Below the pieces are notes generated by a model, which saw only the letters and a list, made by a program, of their open reading frames with translations, searched no databases and was not told the DNA's origin. Of a stretch of DNA of 64,000 bases, positions 56,906 to 64,000 are shown piece by piece. The position numbers and the translations under genes are program-made. Within the stretch, counting starts at the first letter, position 1. The number at the start of each line of letters is the position of its first letter. This DNA comes from Cyanodermella asteris. Its lineage: Eukaryota; Ascomycota; Lecanoromycetes; Ostropales; Stictidaceae. Location: assembly GCA_900618795.1 (NCBI GenBank), contig UYJD01000002.1, forward strand, positions 1,682,643-1,746,642, read 5' to 3'.

Positions 56906-57714
56906 CGTCGCAGCAACGGAGAGGTTTATAGAGTCGGTGACAATGAGAGCCTGCGGCAGGAGATGAAAAGGGTGATTCTGCCAATGTCGGTGTGCAGCAG
57001 TTTTCGAGCTGTGAGATGTTCAGCAGAGAATCTGCAGATTGAGCGTGAAGCTTTGCTTTCGCAAGCTGAATGTTGTTGTGGCGGATTGTTGCAGGCAGTT
57101 ACAATGATGTACCTGTTTGGCAGACGTCACATAGCCTTGACAGACACTTCTCCCAACAGACCGATGGTCAATCGCTGGTCTTCGGACAGGTATGCTGTTA
57201 GCCGAAAGCTGCTGTAACTCGGTAGTATTGCTTCACCAGAGCACTGCGTCGGCGAATTTTGCTCCGAACAAAGCCACAGACGCAATTTCGCCAGATAGTA
57301 AGCAAAGGGTAAGCTTCACTTTGCTGAAGATGTGAGCGTTTTGTTGACAATGTGTGACGCGATCGAGCTGCAAGCCGTAGTGGTGAAGCTGTGAAAGCTA
57401 AGGCATACAACATGACATGTTGGCGAAGCGCGTCAGGACATGACTGTTGGGCCTCATCAGCTCTGTGGCCGTGAGTCGCGCCTGCCTCAAAAGCTGAATG
57501 CCGTCGTCGGAACCATTTTTTGTCATTGAAACATGCCAATCAACTCTGCCGAGAACAACAATAGGGTACCGCGAAATTCAACACTGCGGAACTGAACGCC
57601 TCCAGGGCAATAACAATACTGTTTTGAAGTATTATCGGTATCAGATTGGAAAATGGACCCCAGCATTCGTTGTTCATCCTCAGTCATCATTCGTTCAACG
57701 TGATCATGATGGGT
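56906..57714. other. Intergenic region, promoter of the second BTB gene
   Basis: No gene supported; short minus-strand frames only. Confidence 0.45.
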
Positions 57715-58826
57715 TCATTTCCGAGCAAGCAGACCTTGAGCCTCTTTCGATGTGTTTGGCTTCGTCTGTTTGAACATGCCATAAACACTCTTGACACCAG
57801 TCGGGGCAAGCGATATGCCCAAACTCGCGAAGCGAGCTTCAGAAAGCCTCTTCTTAGCTTTGATACTTTCAAGAAGCCAGTCTACTCCGATGAACTTGAC
57901 GCCTCTTCCTCTAATCTTTTCGAGCTCCTTCTGTATCTTGCTGCCAGCGAGTCCACCCCGACGCCACCTTTACTATTCGGCGTGCCTACAATCACGTGAG
58001 TGACGACTCTCCTTCCCAGCGCAATGGCTGTGAGCCCGCCATGCTGCGCGATCAGGAACTTCAACCTATGATCCGATATCATAGGCATTGTCGAACCATT
58101 GATGTAGAAGACACAGTTCTCCAAGGTGCTTGTTTCAGTAGGGTCAAACAAAGGATCCTTGTGCATATCTGTGGTTTCGTGAATCTGCGGTTGAGTAGGC
58201 TCTTCCGATCTCAAGCGATTGCTCTCATCTCGTATTGATGCCATCGACTTGGCTGTCGTCGGTCTCTGAAGCTCCTCTGGTAAATCATCGAGGCTTATTT
58301 GTTGTGCTGTCCAGTGTTCTTCCAAAGCCTCAGTCTGCCTAGTCTGAATCGGTGTCTCCGATCGGGCTTGTTCCATCGTCGCAAGCTTTCGCCTCTTCTC
58401 CTCTCGCTCCTTGATGACCATCTCCTGTTCGTCTCGTTCCCTTTTCAATTCTTTCACTACCCCTCCTTTGAGGCCTTCTCTCTCGCCCTTCAGCCAAGCT
58501 CCGAGATCTCCGGTCTTTCCGACCTCGCAGACTCGCATTCCTGCCTTTCCTCTTGCACCTCTTACGGTTGCGACATCCCACGCACCACTCTCTTGACGAC
58601 CATCTTTGCCGAAACCAAGCGCTCCGGCCCCGGCCGTGTCGTAAAGGCGCTCGCCGCCACCTCTACTCTGGTCTCCGAATTGAGTTGCAAGCTTGGCAGT
58701 CCGGGAGTCACGCCATGAGGCGGAGGAGCTAAGCCGATTCTCGGCGTACTGATGACCGGTCGAGGACGAGTTCCACGGGTCGAAGACACGACGGCCTGGT
58801 TGGGCTACGGGCGACAACGATGGCAT
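57715..58826 (-). CDS. BRCT-domain protein, apparent 1-nt frameshift
   Basis: Start ATG 58826 (MPSLSPVAQPGRRVFDPW). The N-terminal half has conserved pieces (SSASWRDSRTAKLATQF, GAGALGFGKDGRQESGAWD) that I recall from an uncharacterised fungal BRCT protein, then a coiled, charged stretch (KRERDEQEMVIKEREEKRRK). The BRCT domain starts LENCVFYINGSTMP and runs through LIAQHGGLTAIALGRRVVTHVIV. The frame then breaks at GTPNSKGGVG: the continuation GGLAGSKIQKELEK, RGVKFIGVDWLLES and KKRLSEARFASLG lies in the next frame to a TGA at 57715. One extra G in the GGGG run (plus-strand CCCC at 57956-57959) restores 370 residues; the invariant BRCT Trp is in VDWLLES. BRCT domains bind phosphoproteins in DNA repair; Rev1 also has one, but no polymerase domain is here. 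Confidence 0.82.
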
Positions 58827-61800
58827 GGTAACAGAACCGGAGCGGGTCTTGGTACAGTATCGAAGATTATCTTTCACTGCCTCAATACGGTAGACTGAGC
58901 TTAGTGGCAGATGCAGGTCATTGCCAGCCTCTCGGCAATGACGCTGCTGTTGCAGAACGAAGTGGGGTGCTGCTGATGGGTCGTTTGCTTTTCGACGCAG
59001 GGGAGCAAAGGAGCTCAGTGGAGCAGAGATGCAAAGCTTGACAGCGGCTTTCCTCAGTCGTGACCTTGCACTGGCTTCCGCGATCCCCGGCGAAAGAACC
59101 AGAGGGGGTGAGGGAGACCGGGCCCAAGAGGAGCTTCTTCTGCAGGAGCCGGAGAGACGAGGGAACGCTAACGAGACGCGCGGCTGTAGCCAGACGTACG
59201 TCAAGGAGGATGGGAGTCGATGCGAGTGATGAAGCTAGCAAACGATGACTCGTACGTACAGCCCAGCTAGTACCTACGTAGCAGTGATTGTGTGAGGCGA
59301 GCAAAGTAAACAATGCAGCAAAAGCCTGCTTGGGGTAATGGACGCAAGACATTCGTGGCTGAAAGTGGAGGCGTCAAGCGCGTGCCTGCGATGCGTGGCA
59401 ACCTCTTGGCGGCACATCATCGCATTTCATTTTCCTTCCCCGCTCTCCTTTCAGCATCCTCCTTCATCCTGCGGCCATTCACAAGCCAGGAATTTCCTCC
59501 GTTGCCAAGCTGTCACCAAGTTGATCAAACCTCATCACCCCCGAACATCAATGGCGCAAGCTTACATCCGACCTTCCGTCGAACTCAATCTCGTATCCAG
59601 CAACGCCTCAGATCTGAGAAGTCACCTCGGAGATCGGTCTCCACCAGCTAGCGGCTAAAAAACTTCCGCCGATCCTATCCTGTGCTGTCCGCTGCGCTGG
59701 AGTCCATCTGCGGGTTTTGAGAGAGGGACACAGCTTGGGACCTGGTCAATTTCGTCATCTCGGTCTGCCCGGCCGCAAGCCATGGCAAGTCCGAACCCAA
59801 CCAGAACAAGCCTGCTTCGGGAGGGCTGCATCTGCCAGCGAAAGGTCAAACCATGGCGTCTCAATTCCGGCACAATGGCCTCGGCTTCAGATCCCATTGC
59901 TTAACCTCTCCTTCACCAGACTCCACCTGATTAGCTCCCGTTGCTTAATCCTTTTGAGAATGTGGCGTTTTGCCTTGCAGCCTGCCAGACTCTGTGTGGC
60001 TTAGTGCCCGCCATACCCATGAGCACGCATTCGGCCATGGTGATGCAAGTTGCGCTACTGGCTAACCCGAGCACGCTTGTCCCTACAGTGGGATTGGTCT
60101 TGCAGACTGGTGTCGCAGATTCCTAAAATGTGGCCTCACGGCCTTGCGAATAAAGCATGTGGAGCGTACGAGACAGGTTATTGCGAGCGAAGAGCTGTCC
60201 ATTACCTCCATGCCGGCGATCGGTCAAGAGCGACGAGTTTGCAGCAGGGCCTCATTCGGGCTGCTGCACGCAGTTCGGGGTGACTGAAGGGGCCCAGGGT
60301 CGCCATGATGGAAGCTTCTGCCGCCCTCGGTCCTATCTCGTCACTTTCACCTCAGTGTCACGCGAGGAAGACAACACAAGGTAGGTTTTCATCCTCATCG
60401 GTGGCTCGACGAGTATCAAAAGTGCCGCAATAGCTTTTTTCCCGGCTCCTGCAGCATGCGTCTGCGCTGCCTATACTTGGCATGCATGTCGCGAGCTGCT
60501 ACAATGCACGAATCGAGCTGTAGCCACAAGCTTATGCGTGTGTCCAGGATACCTGATGATCATCGCGAACAATCCCCTGCAAATGTCTCAACCATCATTC
60601 CATCAGGCAAACGGGTCGTGAATGGCACGAATGCGGATATTGCTTTGCCACCGGCCGAAGGATCTTGCTGACCTCACGGCTCAGGTTGGAACCATAATGG
60701 AACAAGAAATTCCTTGTTTCCGAACATGCAGGTCAATATTGTTGATGTGGTGGACCATGTTGACCAGTGGACCTTGCGCGCCATCTTCGGAGTCCGGCTC
60801 ACGTAGTAATTTCATGTCTCTAGTCCTGAGCAACATCGCGGTTCTCATAGACGAGCAACGCCGCATGGGCCCCGAAAACGTGCCAATCGTGAAAGAATGC
60901 CTAAGCAACCGGCTTCACAATGCACTACAGATGTGATTGAACGAGCCGAGCATGAATCTTATCATGCATCTCCTGTAAGAGAGCCACGAGTGATTGCGAT
61001 GACGGTCAGCCTGCACATACCGTAGCCATAGTCAAGGACGATCAGACGGAATCGGGTACCACTTCAATGTCCATGCATACACCCGTGACGACGTCGCCCG
61101 TAGCCATTCGTCAGGACGATCCAGATCAGGTTCGAACTTGGCCAGATCTGACGCGGACTCGTCTGACGGGAACGTGTCCAGCCAGATCTCACGGCCACAC
61201 GCTTGGAGGGTCCTCTGAAATTCTTGGCAGCTGACCGAGACAGGAACTGAGACAGAATCGAGAGAGTCCGCTATCGTGGCAAGAAAAGGACAGTTCCGAG
61301 CCAACGGCGCGAGCTGACCGGAGCCGCACGCCCGTACCACACTCTTGCATCCAACCCAGCCCAGCCCAGCCAGCCCGTCATCCTCCAGCCGACATCGTTA
61401 CGGAACCTTGGTTTGGTGGTGGGGGACGGGACACGGATTAGGTAGGTCAACGCCTAAAAAAAAACTAAAAAAAACAACAACCACCTTTGAAGAAACAGAT
61501 GCTCGGATTAGGAAGATGATGGAAGCAACTTTGCAAAAGGACGAAGCAAAATGTGGAGCAGCAAATTGGTTTGCAGAAAGAACTTGAATTTCGAATTATG
61601 AACACAGAAATGGCCGCCCACGCACTGGAAAGAAGTTGTAAGCCACCACTCCGAGTGAAGCACCCCACGTGCCTCGTTGTCAGAGAATCGTGTGGGCCAC
61701 ATCAGAGTCCAGTAGATATCCACGGCTCGTCATTCCCACTTCAAATCGATGATCGAGCCACATCTCCGTTTCCTTCGGTGAAAGCCGACTCCGAAACTTT

Positions 61801-61973
61801 TTTTCTCCTGCTTTCCTACTGTGAGTAAATCCTGGGGAACACAAGGAACAAATCCCGTCACTATCCAAAATAATCTGCAAAAGACCTTTCTGTAAGATGC
61901 TCGTTTCGTGATGGTCGTTTATCATTTGCTGCCCGTACACATTCACGCTTTCGTTCCATCATACCAATCCAGG

Positions 61974-62015
<42 letters not shown>

Positions 62016-62571
62016 TACATCTTTCATTTCGGCTTCCAATCGTCACGCTTTCCCCAAAAATTCCAAATCCGTTTTTGTTCCGTTTCCCATCTAACCAAGC
62101 CATGTGCATAACAAAGGAAAGAATTTGTCCAGGGCGTCGTATCCACCGCCACCATCGACACTAGGGGCCAAACGAAAAGTGATAGAGATAAGTAAACATG
62201 TAACTCCAACTCAGCAAGGAATGTGCGTTGAGGCGGTCGCTGATAGAGATATGCTTGGCAAGGCTAGTATGATCAGTCGTACATCGCAGCCAAGGCCGTT
62301 GACTCCACTTGACTTGCCATTGCCCTTCCCAAGGGGCCGAGCGAGATTGAATCGTGTTAAGTACTACCCAAGTTCCACGGTACCACGTGTTGTCTTGAAC
62401 AGCAGAGCGATTCTGTGCAATACTGCACCAGATATACCAAAGATCGCAGCGTAGAACTGAAAGGTCATGGATCGTAATGTCGTTAAAATATGCAGGCCGT
62501 GATCGTGTATAGTAATGAGCCTAAGTGAACTCTAGCAGATGTGAGATGGCAGACTGAGGTACACTAGCGGC
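58827..62571. other. Long intergenic region downstream of stuA
   Basis: About 3.7 kb. The left part holds the promoter and leader of the BRCT gene. I find no supported gene; an ATG frame of 35 codons at 59550-59657 and frames of up to 116 codons elsewhere have no motifs. A-rich runs occur at 61457-61478 and a dinucleotide repeat at 61974-62013. Long downstream space may hold the 3' untranslated part of stuA or non-coding transcripts. Confidence 0.45.
61974..62013 (+). repeat. Compound (CT)n(CA)n microsatellite
   Basis: About nine CT units pass directly into about eleven CA units. It is the longest dinucleotide repeat in the window and likely varies between strains. Confidence 0.9.
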
Positions 62572-64000
62572 TCATCGTCCGATAGGTGTCATCATGGAGG
62601 GTCGCGGTGCATTCGGGTTCATGTCTCCGTGAAGTGACTTGCGTCGCTTCTGAGAATCCATATTATCGCGCATGAAGCCGTCATCATCGTCGCGAGAGCG
62701 CTTGTTAGAGCCGTTGACGATGCTCGAAGGATATGAGCCATGATAAGTGGTGCTTCGCGGTGGAGTTTGGTAGCCGTTCCATGTGTCATGGCTCACCGAT
62801 GCTCGTGGCGTCATCTGCCCGGTAGCCTGATCGTGATGGGCAGAACCCATGTGATCAGATCCATCGCTTTGCATCGCAGGCATCTGAGGAACCGAGCCAA
62901 CACCCTGGAAGTTGTATGAGTTGTGACTGCCATTCCCAAAGCTGCTGCCCTCCTGGGCATATGAGCCATTGTGGTCGTTACCGGCATTGTCGTGATTGCT
63001 GGTGCCGTTGATGAAAGGGTCTTGCTTGATATCCTTGGGATCACTACTCGGAACGGTGTTGGACCTGCTGGGTGGGGCCATTTCACTCTTCAGGTTGTAG
63101 GAGCTTGGCTGCCCGTATTGTGTAGCATACTGACCAGCAGAGTGGGGTGCCGAGCTGAGCCCTTGGTGGCCGTAAGTTGCCATGCTGTGGACTGAGTGTG
63201 CCGGCGGAGTGGACGCAGGGGTGGATGGCATGGACCGAGCTGTGCTGTTCATGCTGGTGTCAACGTTTAAAGGCTGCTGGCTGCCAGGCACGATGCCATT
63301 GCTCATGTTGGGCTGGTTCCAGTATTCGGTGCCAGCCGCCACGCTGGAAGCGCTCGTTGGCGGTGTCGGGAACGTTTGAGCACGATCGAGTCCAGGCCGG
63401 TTGAGCTGGGATGGTAAATGCATCGACGAGTGGTGCGGCAACGAAGGAACCATTGGTTGGCCGAGGCTCATGCCGGGTTGACCAATCTTACGTGGCAGGC
63501 CATTGCCACCTCCAGTACCTTGGCCCTGGGGAATCAAGTTGCCGATGTTGTGCACAAACAGCGGGTAAAGCTTCTCGGTGATTTTCTCGCGGTTGGCAAA
63601 CTCCAAGGCGCGTTCGAATGGAATCCAAACGCCTTTGAGGTGCATCGGGCCAATCTTGACGACATTGCGAGTCTTCTCGCTCTTTAGGATGCCATCGCGA
63701 CGACCACGAGTCATGCCAGCGACATTCAACAACTTTGTACCGTTGACGAAGTGATTGTCTATAGATCGTCAGCACAGGTCAGGCAGGTAGTCAGCCGTGC
63801 ATGCATCACATGCAAGCTTATCTGCACATGCAGACGCTCGAGACTTACCTTCGCGTCGGGCCACACACAAACCACCGCATTCGACTTGGAAGCAAATAGT
63901 GCCTTCATCCTCCCAAAGAGTTGCCGTGACCTTGGTTTTGACACCGGGCGGAGGGAGCTGACCAGTGCTGTCGTGAATGGACTGTTGATGGGAGCCGTAC
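62572..64000 (-). CDS. stuA: APSES transcription factor StuA (5' end outside the window)
   Basis: Visible exons are 63758-62572 and from the window edge to 63849, across a 90-nt intron (GTAAGT...CTATAG). The APSES DNA-binding domain reads [17 protein letters not shown], then [21 protein letters not shown] and [16 protein letters not shown], ending [19 protein letters not shown]. The intron cuts inside the domain between the two conserved halves. The long C-terminus is Ser/Pro/Gln/Asn-rich with a basic nuclear-signal-like cluster ([18 protein letters not shown]). StuA controls conidiophore growth and other developmental steps downstream of cAMP signalling in Pezizomycotina. About 445 residues are seen; the N-terminal part lies beyond 64000. 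Confidence 0.96.

Noticed and set aside
61131-61150. GGTTCGAA string resembling a tRNA B box
   Set aside because: No A box upstream and no cloverleaf could be drawn around it.

Overview
The window is nuclear DNA of a filamentous ascomycete (Pezizomycotina). I lean to Dothideomycetes from overall gene style; that is inference. The evidence is short GT-AG introns (47-100 nt, with CTRAY-type branch sites and C-rich acceptors), intergenic gaps of 0.3-4.5 kb, fungal-only families (APSES factor StuA, Zn2Cys6 factor, DUF2828, S28 peptidase) and no operons. I saw no complete mobile element, CRISPR array, rRNA or tRNA.

Layout. 2.2-5.0 kb: Zn2Cys6 transcription factor (+). 5.4-6.5: Nudix hydrolase (-). 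7.1-9.1: S10 serine carboxypeptidase (-). 10.5-11.3: orphan protein (+). 11.7-15.5: Clu1 (-). 16.7-19.5: HMT1/ABCB6-type ABC half transporter (+), convergent with a short-chain dehydrogenase (19.8-21.1, -). 21.7-25.1: unrecognised 1112-residue acidic protein (-). 25.1-29.6: a gene-poor stretch with an 81-N gap, next to which sits a near-palindrome. 29.6-31.7: F-box-like protein (+). 32.2-33.2: aquaporin (-). 34.0-36.1: two candidate tiny spliced genes around a secreted lysozyme-fold protein (+). 36.1-37.0: CstF-64/Rna15 (-). 38.5-40.3: S28 peptidase (+). 40.9-43.5: DUF2828/vWA protein (+) with a disturbed frame. 44.1-45.2: ribosomal protein eL18 (-). 46.1-47.3: mitochondrial carrier (-). 48.7-49.5: SR-type RRM protein (+). 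50.7-53.1: UBP14/USP5 deubiquitinase (-). 53.9-56.9: tandem BTB paralogues (-). 57.7-58.8: BRCT protein (-). 62.6 to the right edge: StuA (-), cut by the window end.

Most genes are unrelated housekeeping or regulatory genes; no metabolic cluster is evident. Three are secreted (S10, S28, lysozyme-like), fitting a saprotrophic or host-associated life. RNA processing (CstF-64, SR protein) and protein turnover (UBP14, F-box, BTB) recur, but I see no sign of co-regulation.

The main surprise is a set of one- or two-base losses in otherwise conserved genes. The Nudix and BRCT genes each lack one G in a GGGG run in the same local context (GGGGTGGA). DUF2828 loses frame once and has an in-frame TAG. 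One ABC-transporter intron ends in CG where restoring one A would give CAG. These look more like consensus errors of the assembly than biology, but should be tested. The biologically most interesting gene is the 172-residue secreted protein, whose core resembles actinobacterial peptidoglycan-cleaving lysozyme-like domains.
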